Assembly (NCBI RefSeq): GCF_003626595.1
Contig: NZ_RBAK01000001.1
Location: 930,001-994,000, forward strand
Reading direction: 5' to 3'
Origin: Micromonospora endolithica
GTDB taxonomy: Bacteria; Actinomycetota; Actinomycetes; Mycobacteriales; Micromonosporaceae
Length of the DNA stretch: 64,000 bases
Both the position numbers and the translations under genes were made by a program. Below, one piece after another: positions 1 to 8,492 of this stretch (position 1 is the stretch's first letter; each line of letters begins with the position of its first letter). A model generated the notes under the pieces. The model made no database searches. It was not told the origin of the DNA and worked only from the letters and a program-made list of their open reading frames with translations.

Positions 1-2
1 GG

Positions 3-236
3 GATCGTGATCCGCATGAGCCGGACTATATCGGAACTCTACATAGGGGGTGGCTCCGGTCCGACCACCGCGTCGTCCGCGCCGACCTCCGGGTGACCGC
101 TGAGGTCAGGCCGGCACCCGCTCGACCGGGATCCACAGCTCAGCGTCCGCGTGCGCGCCGTCGGCCGAGATCCGGGTACGCGAGATCTCCGGGCCGGGGC
201 GGCTGCGGTACGGATTCGACGGGAACCACTGGGTGA
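3..236 (+). CDS. Possible 3' end of an endonuclease/exonuclease/phosphatase-type protein (partial)
   Basis: One frame is open from the left edge to a TGA at 234-236. It reads DYIGTL near the edge and then SDHRVVRADLRV, which resembles the C-terminal SDHxxVxxDL signature of the endonuclease/exonuclease/phosphatase fold, in which that His is catalytic. The remaining ~45 codons are Arg/Pro-rich and overlap the AraC-type gene on the other strand, so the real protein may end earlier or be frameshifted. Only the motif supports this call; the rest of the gene is outside the window. Confidence 0.3.
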   Translation, partial: DRDPHEPDYIGTLHRGWLRSDHRVVRADLRVTAEVRPAPARPGSTAQRPRARRRPRSGYARSPGRGGCGTDSTGTTG

Positions 237-972
237 ACACGTCCCGCCACAGGTGCTGCACCGCCTGCGGGAACGCCCCGGACGCCTCGAACACCGCCCA
301 ACTGCCCGCCGCCACCGGCAGGGCGTCCAGATCCTCCGGTACGTCCGCGCCGGTCACCACCCCGTACCAGTAGTCCAGTTCGGTGCCCTCCGACCGGTCG
401 CCGGCCAGGCCGTCGCTGACGTTGACCACGCCCCGCGGCTCCTGGTCGGACAACGCCTCGATCCGGCCCTTCGTCTCCGCGTCGAGCCCCTTGACGAAGC
501 TGACGATCGCCGGGTTCATCCCCTCGTGCACGAGCGGAACCCGCGCCTTGCGGCCTACCAGCCGGAACCCGTCCTTCTCCACGATCCGGTATCGCATACT
601 GCTGCTCCCTTCCACGATGAGCCGGAAGGACATCCGGGGCTGGGAGCGCAACGCCGCCCCCGTACGCCTCGCCTCGCCGGGGCCGACGCCATGCACGGCG
701 TGGAACGCCCGCGCGAACGCCTCGGCGGAGCCGTAGCCGTGCCGGACCGCGACGTCCAACAGCGTCCGCTCCCCCGCCAGCACCTCCGCACAAGCGATGG
801 TGAGCCGCCGCCGCCGGATGTACTCGGACAGGCCGATGCCGGCCAGCGCGGAGAAGAGTCGCCGCAGGTGGTACTCCGACGTCGCGGCGATCCGCGCCAG
901 CTCGGCCACCTCGACCGGCTCGTCGAGGTGCCGCTCGATGTGGTCCATGACCTGGTTGAGCCGCTCCAGCAC
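106..972 (-). CDS. AraC-family regulator with GyrI-like effector-binding domain
   Basis: This 288-residue protein has two helix-turn-helix units of an AraC/XylS DNA-binding domain near the N-terminus (VAELARIAATSEYHLRRLF and VRHGYGSAEAFARAFH). They are followed by a GyrI/SOUL-like small-molecule-binding domain over roughly residues 125-285. Proteins with this order, as in Rob, SoxS-type and BmrR-like families, act as ligand-responsive transcription activators, often for drug or stress responses. I chose the GTG at 972 because AAGGAG lies 6 nt upstream; a longer form from the GTG at 1026 lacks a good ribosome binding site. No operon partner is visible. The family call is firm; the ligand is unknown. 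Confidence 0.88.
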   Translation of the reverse strand: MLERLNQVMDHIERHLDEPVEVAELARIAATSEYHLRRLFSALAGIGLSEYIRRRRLTIACAEVLAGERTLLDVAVRHGYGSAEAFARAFHAVHGVGPGEARRTGAALRSQPRMSFRLIVEGSSSMRYRIVEKDGFRLVGRKARVPLVHEGMNPAIVSFVKGLDAETKGRIEALSDQEPRGVVNVSDGLAGDRSEGTELDYWYGVVTGADVPEDLDALPVAAGSWAVFEASGAFPQAVQHLWRDVFTQWFPSNPYRSRPGPEISRTRISADGAHADAELWIPVERVPA

Positions 973-1081
973 CCGGGTCTCCTTCCCTGTCGACCACCAC
1001 GCTAGGTCGACGGAAGGCCCCGGCACCCGACATGCCGTGCCCGTTCCGGTCGGGTGGACCGGCCTACCCTGGGTGTCGGGG

Positions 1082-1462
1082 TCAGGGCCAGGTGCGGGCC
1101 TGGGCGTCGAACACCTCGGCCGGGGTCTCCTGGGGCAGGACGCAGAGCAGGTGCCCGCCGGGGGCCCGCAGGATCCGGCACTCCTGCCACCGCGCCTCCT
1201 GGGTCGCGCCGAGGGCGATCAGCCGGGCCGTCTCCGCCTCGACGTCGTCGGTCTCGATGTCCAGGTGGAACCTCGGTGCGTCGTCGACCGCCTGGACCGC
1301 GGTCACCAGGCCCGGCATTGCGTCGTGCAGGCTGGTGAACTGCGGCTCCGGCGCGTACGTCTCCGGGCGGGCGCCGAGGGCGGCCGACCAGAAGGCGGTC
1401 GCCTGGTCGGCCTCGTCGGCGGGGGTGTCGATGATGAGGGCGAACACGCGGCTGCGATGCAT
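1082..1462 (-). CDS. VOC-superfamily (glyoxalase/dioxygenase fold) protein
   Basis: This ~126-residue protein has the paired beta-alpha-beta-beta-beta layout of the vicinal oxygen chelate fold: MHRSRVFALIIDTP at the start, FHLDIETDDVEAETARLIALGA in the middle and GGHLLCVLPQET near the end. Such small VOC proteins are dioxygenases, glyoxalases or binding proteins; the substrate cannot be read from the sequence. The ATG at 1462 begins just before the first strand; an upstream in-frame extension adds residues outside the fold. The gene lies behind the AraC-type regulator on the same strand but is transcribed before it, with about 110 bp between them. Confidence 0.8.
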   Translation of the reverse strand: MHRSRVFALIIDTPADEADQATAFWSAALGARPETYAPEPQFTSLHDAMPGLVTAVQAVDDAPRFHLDIETDDVEAETARLIALGATQEARWQECRILRAPGGHLLCVLPQETPAEVFDAQARTWP

Positions 1463-1519
1463 GCCGGCGACATTATCGAGGGACGCGACCGCCCGCATGC
1501 CCGCCTCGGGCCGATGTGC

Positions 1520-2023
1520 TCACTGACCCACGGAAACCGAGCGCCGATACTCCTGCCAACGGGCGCCAAGGTCGTCCCAGATGCTTTGGTACTGGTCGAA
1601 CATCACCCGGATGCGCGCCGTATCGAGTTCTTCCGGCCTATTCGATGCGATGTAGTAGGTGACGTCGTCCCGAAGCCGGTAGAACCTGTATTGGCATTCC
1701 TCCATCAAAACCCAGCGTGAGCGCCAGGCGAAGAACGGCTCGACCGTGTTGACAACCGTCGCCACCGCCACGAGCGCGAAGCCGAGCCCGGTCCAGAAGT
1801 CGAGGTCCTGCAAACCGAGGATGATCGTGGATGCGACCGATAATGCCAGCGCGGCGAGGCGCGCAACGGTCGCTCGCCGGGTGAAGACCCGCTTCCGCGC
1901 CCTGGCGTACTGATTCGCACGCTCAAGCCGGCCGACCAGGTCGAGCGCAAGCTCGAGTGGTGCAAGACCGGGCTGTGGAATCTCCGACTGTATGGGCTCC
2001 TGCGGCTCCCGCGTCACACGAAC
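1520..2023 (-). CDS. SLATT-like/DUF4231-like two-helix membrane protein
   Basis: This ~167-residue protein has a charged N-terminal helix (LVGRLERANQYARARKRVF), two adjacent transmembrane helices (ALALSVASTIILGL and TGLGFALVAVATVVNTV), and a long soluble helical tail ending RWQEYRRS. That layout matches the SLATT group (SMODS- and SLOG-associating two-TM effectors) and DUF4231 proteins, which often serve as membrane-attacking partners in nucleotide-signalling defence systems. No nucleotide cyclase or SLOG gene is visible beside it, so it would be a solitary copy. The start is uncertain: GTG at 2023, GTG at 2017 and an upstream extension to 2086 are all possible, and none has a strong ribosome binding site. 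The fold call is moderate and the defence role is inference. Confidence 0.6.
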   Translation of the reverse strand, partial: VRVTREPQEPIQSEIPQPGLAPLELALDLVGRLERANQYARARKRVFTRRATVARLAALALSVASTIILGLQDLDFWTGLGFALVAVATVVNTVEPFFAWRSRWVLMEECQYRFYRLRDDVTYYIASNRPEELDTARIRVMFDQYQSIWDDLGARWQEYRRSVSVGQ

Positions 2024-2123
2024 ATCGTAGAAGCCGCCATCAATGCGTCGGCCCCGTCGCACCGCGCCTGTGGGCCCGCCCGGCAAGACCCGCCGGACAG
2101 GCCCACCGGCACCCCAGGCCGGC

Positions 2124-2672
2124 TCAGTGTTTGAGCGTGAAGGTGAAGTCGCCGGAGAGCCGGCTGCCCAGCCGGACCGCCGAGACGATTTTTCCGTCCA
2201 GGATCAGTCTCTCGACCTCGGCCCGGGACAGACCGCATCCTTCGGCGATCAGGCGGACCGGCCGGACCGGGATCCGCGCCGCGAAGCGGACCGAGATCTC
2301 GACCGCCTCGCCGTCCAACGGGTCCGATCCGTCAGTCACGAGGCGCCAGGCGTCGTCCCAGTCGAGGGCGATGCGGTTGCGGCGCTGCACGAACGGATCC
2401 TGGAGCAGCTCCGCTGCCAGGCCAGGGTCGTTGTCGTGCAGCCGGTCCAGCAGCTCGGGTCGGATGGAGCGGACGGTCACCCGTTCCAGGACCGTGAGCT
2501 TCGCCGTTTCCCCGCAGGCGGTGCAGAGCACGAGGAGCCAGACGTCGATGAGCTTGTGGTTGGCGTTGACGCGAAATTTGCCGCCTGCCCGGAACCGCTC
2601 GGAGCCGCACGCGTGGCAACGACGGCGGACGAGCGGAAGGCGGGTGGGCACGACCATCCAGTTTTTGAGCAC
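2124..2672 (-). CDS. DUF1062 family protein
   Basis: This 182-residue protein starts with a CxxC zinc-knuckle-like pair (RRRCHACGSERF) and has a second CxxC (LCTACGETAKLTVLERVTV). It continues with the WDDAWRLVT segment and the C-terminal IAEGCGLSRAEVERLILDGKIV helix-turn-helix-like segment. These are recalled hallmarks of DUF1062, a family of unknown function. The spacing of the two CxxC pairs suggests a zinc site. The predicted start is GTG at 2672, with ATG at 2657 as an alternative. It lies on the same strand as the SLATT-like gene and upstream of it, about 100 bp away. Confidence 0.75.
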   Translation of the reverse strand: MLKNWMVVPTRLPLVRRRCHACGSERFRAGGKFRVNANHKLIDVWLLVLCTACGETAKLTVLERVTVRSIRPELLDRLHDNDPGLAAELLQDPFVQRRNRIALDWDDAWRLVTDGSDPLDGEAVEISVRFAARIPVRPVRLIAEGCGLSRAEVERLILDGKIVSAVRLGSRLSGDFTFTLKH

Positions 2673-2921
2673 AGAAGTACACCGGTTTCAGTGAGAAGTC
2701 CGCAGCAAGAAGGAGCGCGGCGCACAGGCGCGACGCGCGACAGATCAGCGCTCGGGAGGTCTCACAGGGTGTACAACGGCACGTCCTCGACCAGACGACT
2801 TGGTGCGCAGCACGGTAGGGCGCTTGGTGGCGCCGCACCACCGGTTTTCCGCCACTCGCCGCCTTCGCCGGTCGGGCTCGGCGCCCCGCCTCGCGGCCCG
2901 GACGGCCGGTAGGGTGCCGCG

Positions 2922-3647
2922 ATGAAGCTGGTGGAGATCCGCAGGTACCCGATCAAGTCCCTGCTCGGCGAGCAGCTCACCACCGCCGACGTCGACCGGC
3001 GCGGACTTGTCGGTGACCGTTCGTGGGCCGTGCGGGACGCCGACGGGAAGCTGGGCAGCGGCAAGAACACCCGTCGCTTCCACCGGATGCCGGGCCTGTT
3101 CACCCTCCGCGGGCACGCAGGCGAACCGGTGCCGGTCGTCGAACTGCCCGACGGACGCCGCTTCGCCGCCGACGAACCAGCCGGGCACGACGCCGTCTCC
3201 GACCTGCTCGCCCGACGCGTCACGATCGAACGCGAGGCGGAGGTCATGCACCACGACGAGGGGCCGGTGAGCCTGATCAGCACCGCCGCCCTGAGCCGGC
3301 TTCACGACCTTCTGGGCGAGCCCGTCGAGCCCGTACGGTTCCGGGCCAACCTGCTCGTCGACGTGGCCGGTAGCGACTTCCCGGAGGAGCGCTGGCTCGG
3401 GCGCGCCGTTCGCATCGGTGCAGAGGTCGTCCTGCGACCGCGCCGCCGGCTCACCCGATGCGCGATGGTCGACCTCGCCCAGGAGGACGCACCGGAGCAC
3501 GGGCATCTGCTGAAGACGCTCGCCGAGCACCACGACATGACCTTCGGGGTGTGGGCAACCGTCGAACGGCCCGGCCGCGTCGCGCTTCAGGATGTCGTCA
3601 CACTCGCGCCCCGCGACGACGCGGCGGGCGGCGGACGTACGCCCTGA
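2922..3647 (+). CDS. MOSC domain protein (YiiM/YcbX type, molybdenum cofactor sulfur carrier fold)
   Basis: This 241-residue protein has an N-terminal MOSC beta-barrel segment (RRYPIKSLLGE, GLVGDRSWAV) and a C-terminal MOSC domain with RFRANLLVD and RRRLTRCAMVDLAQEDAPEH. The Cys in RCAMVD is at the position used for sulfide or Mo binding in this superfamily. Such proteins detoxify N-hydroxylated bases or handle molybdenum cofactor; the substrate here is unknown. The ATG at 2922 follows a GGTAGGG stretch. It stands alone, with the DUF1062 gene facing away on the other side of a 249-bp gap in which I see nothing else. Confidence 0.85.
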   Translation: MKLVEIRRYPIKSLLGEQLTTADVDRRGLVGDRSWAVRDADGKLGSGKNTRRFHRMPGLFTLRGHAGEPVPVVELPDGRRFAADEPAGHDAVSDLLARRVTIEREAEVMHHDEGPVSLISTAALSRLHDLLGEPVEPVRFRANLLVDVAGSDFPEERWLGRAVRIGAEVVLRPRRRLTRCAMVDLAQEDAPEHGHLLKTLAEHHDMTFGVWATVERPGRVALQDVVTLAPRDDAAGGGRTP

Positions 3648-3841
3648 ATCGCACCGGCCCCCACCGGCGCTCGACCCTGATCGCCGAAAGGCCCCGGCCG
3701 CCCCTGCGGCCTGCGAGGCCGGCCGTCCCTGCGCCTGGCTGCCCGGCCACTCCGCGGCTTGCGAGCCCCGCTGCCGCGGCCTTTCCCACTGGCCCCCGCA
3801 GCCTGCCTGGCCGGCCGACTCGCGGTCTGGCGGCCCCGGCC

Positions 3842-4099
3842 TCAGCGCCTGCCGCGGGTCCGCGGCCGGGCCAGCAGGGCGAGTACGCCGACGCCGAAGA
3901 CGAGGCCGATGAGGGCGAAGACGACGGTCTGCACCAGCCAGTGCGCGCCGTCCAGGAGGGAGGTCGCCAGCCAGGCGCAGAGGAGGCCGACGAGCGGGGC
4001 GACGACGAGGGCCACCACATGGGCGGTGACCCGCTGCCCGCCGGAGGCCTCGGGATAGGTGTTGAGGCTACGGCTCCCGACTTTGTCCTGTTGCGACAT
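3842..4099 (-). CDS. Small two-TM membrane protein, unknown function
   Basis: This 85-residue protein starts MSQQDKVGSRS and has two hydrophobic helices (VVALVVAPLVGLLCAWLAT and VQTVVFALIGLVFGVGVLALL) and a basic tail (RPRTRGRR). I do not recognise a family. An in-frame extension to 4147 is possible but adds residues without a hydrophobic or conserved character. The stretch between it and the MOSC gene (3648-3841) is low-complexity GC-rich DNA in which I see no gene. Confidence 0.5.
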   Translation of the reverse strand: MSQQDKVGSRSLNTYPEASGGQRVTAHVVALVVAPLVGLLCAWLATSLLDGAHWLVQTVVFALIGLVFGVGVLALLARPRTRGRR

Positions 4100-4402
4100 G
4101 CCGATCTGACTATCCGGGGCCGCGAGCCGGCAAACCTGCCCGGGCACGCTCGGATGCCTTCACTGGTCGGCATCGGGCGGAACTGCGTTGCCGGCGGTCA
4201 CGTCGACCCGTAGCGTCCGGCTCATGTTCACGCCCCGTGACGTCTAGCGGTCACGCTTCGACACGTGGGTGGAGTCTGTCCGCTTTCGGCGGCTTCTGCT
4301 GCTCCTCGCCCTTCACCGTGACGCCCTGCGTCGCGGTGCCCGCGTGTCCGTCAAGCCCGTGACGGCGCGCCGGAGAGGCGCATCCTTCGACCGGAGTTCG
4401 CC
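4100..4402. other. Intergenic region with an inverted repeat
   Basis: These 303 bases hold no convincing gene. A CGTGAC-N8-GTCACG inverted repeat at 4236-4255 lies between the divergent small membrane protein gene and the MFS gene and may be an operator. No clear promoter boxes can be assigned. Confidence 0.4.
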
Positions 4403-5638
4403 ATGGCCGACCCCACCTCGACGCTGCCCGTACCCCTGTGGTGCCGGCCCGACTTCCGACTGCTGCTCGGCGGACGGCTGGTGTCCCAGCTCGGTGACTC
4501 GCTCCAGTTCCTCGCGCTGCCGCTGCTGGTCATCGCCCTGACCGGGTCCTCGACACAGGCCGGTCTCCTGCTCGGCCTGCAAACGGTGGTCCACCTCGTC
4601 TTCGGACTGCTCGCGGGCGCTCTGGTCGACCGGTGGGATCGCCGGACCACGATGATCTGGTGCGAGATCGGCCGTGGCTCGCTCACCGCCACCATCCCCG
4701 TCGCGGCGGCGTTCGGAGCGCTGGGGATGCCGCAGCTCTATGCCGTCGCGGTGCTCAACGGGGTGCTCGGCACCCTGTTCGGGGCGGCGAACAGTTCGGC
4801 GCTGCCGAACATCGTCCCCAGCAGCGACCTTCCCGCCGCGCTGGGGGCGGTCGGGGCGATGTCCAACGCACTCCGCCTCGTCGGGGCCGCGATGGCGGGC
4901 GTGGCCTACGCCGTGAGCCGGATGTTCCCGTTCGTGTTCAACGCCGTCTCGTTCCTGGTGTCGGCGGCATTCCTGCGGGCCATCCGTACCGACTTCCAGC
5001 AGGTACGGACCACCACGCCCGGTTCGCCACGGGTCCTGCTCACCGAGATCGGGCACGGTCTGGCCTGGCTGTGGCGAAAACCGGTGATCCGTACGCTGGC
5101 GCTGCTCGACGCGGCCGACAGCCTGCGGTACGGCGCGGGCTATCTGCTGATCATCATGCTCGCCCAGGACCTACACGCGAACCCCGCCCAGGTCGGCATG
5201 GTGTTCGCCGGCGCCGGCGTCGGCGCCCTGCTCGGCAGCCTCCTGGCGCCCGCGCTCACTCGCCGGTTCCCGCTCGGGGCACTCTCGATCACGATGTTGT
5301 GGGCGGAGGCGTTGGCCTTCCCGTTCTATGCCGTCGCGCCGACCTGGTGGCTGCTCCTGGTGGTGGCCTTCACCGAGTCGGTGCTCTCGCCGGTCTACAA
5401 CGTCGCCCTCGACTCGTACCGGCTCGCCGTCACCCCCGATGCGCTGCGCGGCCGGGTCACCAGCGCGGTCGACACCCTGACCACCGGAGGCGCGGCGATC
5501 GGGACCATCGCCAGCGGCGCCTTGATCGCCCTGCTCGGGCCGACAACGCTGACCCTCGTCCTGGCCGGTTGGCTCACGCTCCTCGCCCTCGCCGCGACCC
5601 TGAGCCGGACCGTCCGCACGGCCCGGGTGACAGCCTGA
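4403..5638 (+). CDS. MFS exporter (MFS_3/enterobactin-exporter-like)
   Basis: This 411-residue integral membrane protein has about 12 hydrophobic segments. It starts with the FRLLLGGRLVSQLGDSLQ segment typical of MFS_3 and EntS-like drug or siderophore exporters, and carries the loop 2-3 motif GALVDRWDRRTTM at residues 72-84. A second repeat begins after a central cytoplasmic loop near residue 210. The family exports small molecules by proton antiport; the substrate is not predictable. The ATG at 4403 is preceded by CGGAG. No operon partner is seen, and the next gene is convergent. Confidence 0.85.
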   Translation: MADPTSTLPVPLWCRPDFRLLLGGRLVSQLGDSLQFLALPLLVIALTGSSTQAGLLLGLQTVVHLVFGLLAGALVDRWDRRTTMIWCEIGRGSLTATIPVAAAFGALGMPQLYAVAVLNGVLGTLFGAANSSALPNIVPSSDLPAALGAVGAMSNALRLVGAAMAGVAYAVSRMFPFVFNAVSFLVSAAFLRAIRTDFQQVRTTTPGSPRVLLTEIGHGLAWLWRKPVIRTLALLDAADSLRYGAGYLLIIMLAQDLHANPAQVGMVFAGAGVGALLGSLLAPALTRRFPLGALSITMLWAEALAFPFYAVAPTWWLLLVVAFTESVLSPVYNVALDSYRLAVTPDALRGRVTSAVDTLTTGGAAIGTIASGALIALLGPTTLTLVLAGWLTLLALAATLSRTVRTARVTA

Positions 5639-5710
5639 CGTGGTGATCCCCGTGGGTCGATCCGGCCGAGCGGCACTCCGCGCGAGTCATCGCGCCGGAT
5701 TCAAGGCGGG

Positions 5711-5902
5711 TTACGTCCGTTGGGCGACCTGAGTGACGAAGGCGCACCAGGCTGCAGACCCGAAGGTCAGGGTTCCGCCGTCGCGGTCCTTGGTATCGCG
5801 GACCAGCACGACGCCGGGCAGGTTGTAGGCGACCTCCACGCAGTTACCGCCGTTAGTCCCGGACTTCGTCGACTTTCGCCAGCGCGGGTCGGTCACGTCC
5901 AT
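5711..5902 (-). CDS. DUF397 domain protein
   Basis: This 63-residue protein has the full DUF397 signature: WRKSTKSGTNGGNCVEVA at residues 8-25, the VRDTKDRDGGTLTF segment and a C-terminal WCAFV. In actinobacteria DUF397 proteins are almost always encoded directly downstream of an XRE/DUF5753 regulator, and some pairs control differentiation or antibiotic production; a toxin-antitoxin-like role has been proposed. Here the ATG at 5902 overlaps the end of the regulator gene by 10 nt, which implies translational coupling and supports this start over a longer form. Confidence 0.9.
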   Translation of the reverse strand: MDVTDPRWRKSTKSGTNGGNCVEVAYNLPGVVLVRDTKDRDGGTLTFGSAAWCAFVTQVAQRT

Positions 5903-6690
5903 GTCTTCGCCGCTTCCTTGATCAAGTCCAGAGAAGGCCTGCGGGGAAGCGCGTCCCGGAGGACTGCCTCCCACGTCTTCCGGAGGGTAGCAATCTCGCC
6001 CGAGGAGCTGATGGTCTGCGATCTCACCTGGTAGTCGGTGTGGCCGACGATCGTGTCATCCGGCAGCGTGGCGAGAATGAATCCGCCTTGCAGGCCAGGG
6101 TAAAGCCCGGCGTCATCCGGTACGACATGAATATGTACGTGTGACAGTTCGACGATCGACGCGAGGTGGTCGAGTTGTTCCCGCATCAGCGTGCGGTCAT
6201 CGTTCACGGTCCGCCGCAACACCGCCGCGTCGAGCACGATCACCACGTCTGGCGGGTCATCGCGAGCAAGGATCGCTTGCCGCTCCATCCGCGACCTGAC
6301 CCGTTGCGTGATCTGGTCAGCAGTAAGCAACCCGCCGGCCCGCAGTGTCGCGTATGCGTACGCCTCGGTCTGGAGAAGGCCCGGCACGAAGGCCGGCTCG
6401 TACCACCTCAGGGCGATTGCCTGCTTCTCGAAGGTGATCCACTCCCGCAGCCAAACCGGTGCCATGTCGAGCGCGACGAGCCGGTCGAGCAACCGAACGA
6501 AAATCCCGCCTGATTTCAGGGCCTTGTCGATGGCCGCCACGTAGTCACTGGTCGGCGGGCGGGTGCCGGTCTCTACAGCGCTGACGTGAGTGCCGGAATA
6601 GCTGATCAACCTCCCGAACTCGTCCTGGTTCAACCCTCGTGCCGTCCGCGCGTAACGCAACTCATCGAACAGGATCTCAGCCGCCGTCAT
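5893..6690 (-). CDS. XRE-family regulator with DUF5753 domain
   Basis: This 265-residue protein has an N-terminal helix-turn-helix (ARTARGLNQDEFGRLISYSG, then HVSAVETGTRPP). The DUF5753 ligand or partner domain starts near residue 90; its typical features are RWYEPAFVPGLLQTEAYAY, VVIVLDAAVLRR and LSHVHIHVVPDDAG. It is the partner of the downstream DUF397 gene. The ATG at 6690 places the HTH close to the N-terminus as in other family members, whereas an extension to 6783 is not conserved-looking. It is divergent from the gene at 6895 across a 204-bp promoter region. Confidence 0.9.
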   Translation of the reverse strand: MTAAEILFDELRYARTARGLNQDEFGRLISYSGTHVSAVETGTRPPTSDYVAAIDKALKSGGIFVRLLDRLVALDMAPVWLREWITFEKQAIALRWYEPAFVPGLLQTEAYAYATLRAGGLLTADQITQRVRSRMERQAILARDDPPDVVIVLDAAVLRRTVNDDRTLMREQLDHLASIVELSHVHIHVVPDDAGLYPGLQGGFILATLPDDTIVGHTDYQVRSQTISSSGEIATLRKTWEAVLRDALPRRPSLDLIKEAAKTWT

Positions 6691-6894
6691 CCTCACGTTC
6701 CCCAGCCCTCCCCCATATGCCGCCGCCGTTCCCTCACCACTCCTCAAGAACGGCCACGCGCTTCTCCGGCAACGCTCCACCATGGCCGAATACCTACCGA
6801 GGTTAGGCGGTCACCGAGAAGAGTTCCATCAACGCGATCGCCTGCGGAGAACTCAACGGGGCGGGCGCACCAGACCGACCGACAGGGGGAGATC

Positions 6895-7326
6895 GTGCCC
6901 GCCGAGAAACCAGAGCCGCCAATGCGCACGCCACTCGCGTCGAACCCCCGTTACGATCCGTCTCCGTCGGGTGCCACTATTCCGTCCTCTCGGCGTTCCG
7001 GTCTGAACCGCGTTCCTCAACACCGTTGGGGGGTGAGCGGGGTCACGCGGAAGGTGAAGGCGGGCGACGTCCTGCACCTGACCCGCGCCGCCAGCGTCCA
7101 GTTCATCCGGCCGATTGTCGTTCGCGTGATCCGGGTTCCCGGCTGGACGACCTACCACGGCTGGCTATGGATTGACGCGTACCAGCTCGGCCCGCAGGGC
7201 GATGCGGTTGAGCGTCGCTCATTGTTCGTCATGGTTGACGGCCTTATCTGGCAGGACTCCCCGGCACCGGCCGCCCAGCCGCCTGCCCGCCGGCCCGTCC
7301 GCCGTGGCCCGCTGCGGATCCGATGA
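6895..7326 (+). CDS. Conserved actinobacterial hypothetical protein
   Basis: This 143-residue protein has a disordered basic N-terminus and a compact C-terminal domain (GDVLHLTRAASVQF, PIVVRVIRV, TYHGWLWIDAYQL, LFVMVDGL). I recall similar small proteins next to GntR regulators in Micromonospora-type genomes, but no function is known to me. The GTG at 6895 is chosen because AGGGGGAG lies 4 nt upstream; the upstream open frame is antisense to the XRE gene. Its TGA overlaps the ATG of the GntR gene (ATGA), so the two are probably co-translated. Confidence 0.6.
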   Translation: MPAEKPEPPMRTPLASNPRYDPSPSGATIPSSRRSGLNRVPQHRWGVSGVTRKVKAGDVLHLTRAASVQFIRPIVVRVIRVPGWTTYHGWLWIDAYQLGPQGDAVERRSLFVMVDGLIWQDSPAPAAQPPARRPVRRGPLRIR

Positions 7327-8384
7327 TCATCCGACGTCCGCACCGACCGATGCGGCCCGCGTGGCTGTGCCGCAACTGCGCCGCGCCCTGGCCGTGCGGC
7401 TCGGCTCAGCTCGACCTCCTGGCCGAGTTCCACGGCCATTCGATCGCCCTCGCGTTCTACCTCGCCGCGTCGATGCAGGAGGCGGTCCACGACGCGTACA
7501 GCCTGGGTGGCCGCCCGGAGCTGGACCAGCTGCACGCTCGCTTCGTGGGTTGGTTGTCGCGGTCCCGTCAACCGTGCCCGTCAGCGAACCGGCAGTACGG
7601 TGACGAAGTGCCTACCCCGCACTTAGAAGTGGCCCGATACCGGCAGGTTGCCGACGCGCTGCGTCGCCGAATCCTGGCGGGCGTGATCCCACCTGGCGCG
7701 TTGCTGCCCAGCGAATCGAGCTTGATGGCCGAGTTCTCCGTCGCTCGGGGGACGGTCCGTGAAGCTCTGGGGCTACTCCGTACCGAAGGGCTTGTGGTCT
7801 CCGAGAAAGGCAGAGGCACGTACGCCCGCCCGGTGATGCCTGTCCGCCGCCTCGGTTCCGAGCGGTACCAGGTTGAGCTTGAACAGGTCCGGAAAGGCGA
7901 GTTGGGGACGTCGTTCACGGCGGATCACCAGGTGGCCTGGTCGGCGTACACCCTGGACCGGGACTTCCGGGAGACGCCGGCAGCGGCGGCGGTAGCCGAG
8001 CTGTTCGATGTTTCCGCAGGGACGATGCTGCTGGAACGACGCTTCGTCTTCCGCACGCACGGAGTGCCGCAACAGATGTCGACCTCGTACCTCCTGCTGG
8101 AGATGGTCGCCGGTACGTCCGTGGCCGATCCCGCCAACGAGCCCTGGCCCGGCGGAAACACGTCGCAGCTCCACAGCCTGGGCCACGCCATCACGGGCAT
8201 CAGGGAACAGGTCCGCGCACGGATGCCGGCGACCGACGAGGTCGAGACGCTTCGCATCCCCGGTGGCGTCCCGGTCATCGTCATCACCCGACAGACGTAC
8301 GCCGCCGAGCGAGTTGTCGAGGTGGCCGACATCGTGATTCCCGCCGACCGGGTCAGCCTCGACTACTCGATCGACTTGACCTGA
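7323..8384 (+). CDS. GntR-family regulator (HutC/UTRA type) with fused N-terminal Cys-rich segment
   Basis: Residues 100-170 form a GntR winged helix (LPSESSLMAEFSVARGTVREALGLL), and residues ~190-345 form a UTRA ligand-binding domain ending VVEVADIVIPADRVSLDY. The first ~82 residues (WLCRNCAAPWPC, then LDLLAEFHGHSIALAFYLAASMQ) resemble a small protein normally encoded separately. The same frame runs on without a stop, so either the two are fused or the regulator also starts internally at the GTG at 7608, which has only a weak ribosome binding site. HutC-type members repress sugar or nutrient genes in response to a metabolite. The start overlaps the upstream gene by 4 nt. Confidence 0.85.
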   Translation: MIIRRPHRPMRPAWLCRNCAAPWPCGSAQLDLLAEFHGHSIALAFYLAASMQEAVHDAYSLGGRPELDQLHARFVGWLSRSRQPCPSANRQYGDEVPTPHLEVARYRQVADALRRRILAGVIPPGALLPSESSLMAEFSVARGTVREALGLLRTEGLVVSEKGRGTYARPVMPVRRLGSERYQVELEQVRKGELGTSFTADHQVAWSAYTLDRDFRETPAAAAVAELFDVSAGTMLLERRFVFRTHGVPQQMSTSYLLLEMVAGTSVADPANEPWPGGNTSQLHSLGHAITGIREQVRARMPATDEVETLRIPGGVPVIVITRQTYAAERVVEVADIVIPADRVSLDYSIDLT

Positions 8385-8492
8385 GCCGCCGGCAACGTCG
8401 GGCGTCGCCGGCATCCGGTGCGCTCGCATTGACAGTCCGATGGAACATCGGGATTCGGGCGCTCGTTGGAGTGACGCTGGAGGTCGGCGGTT

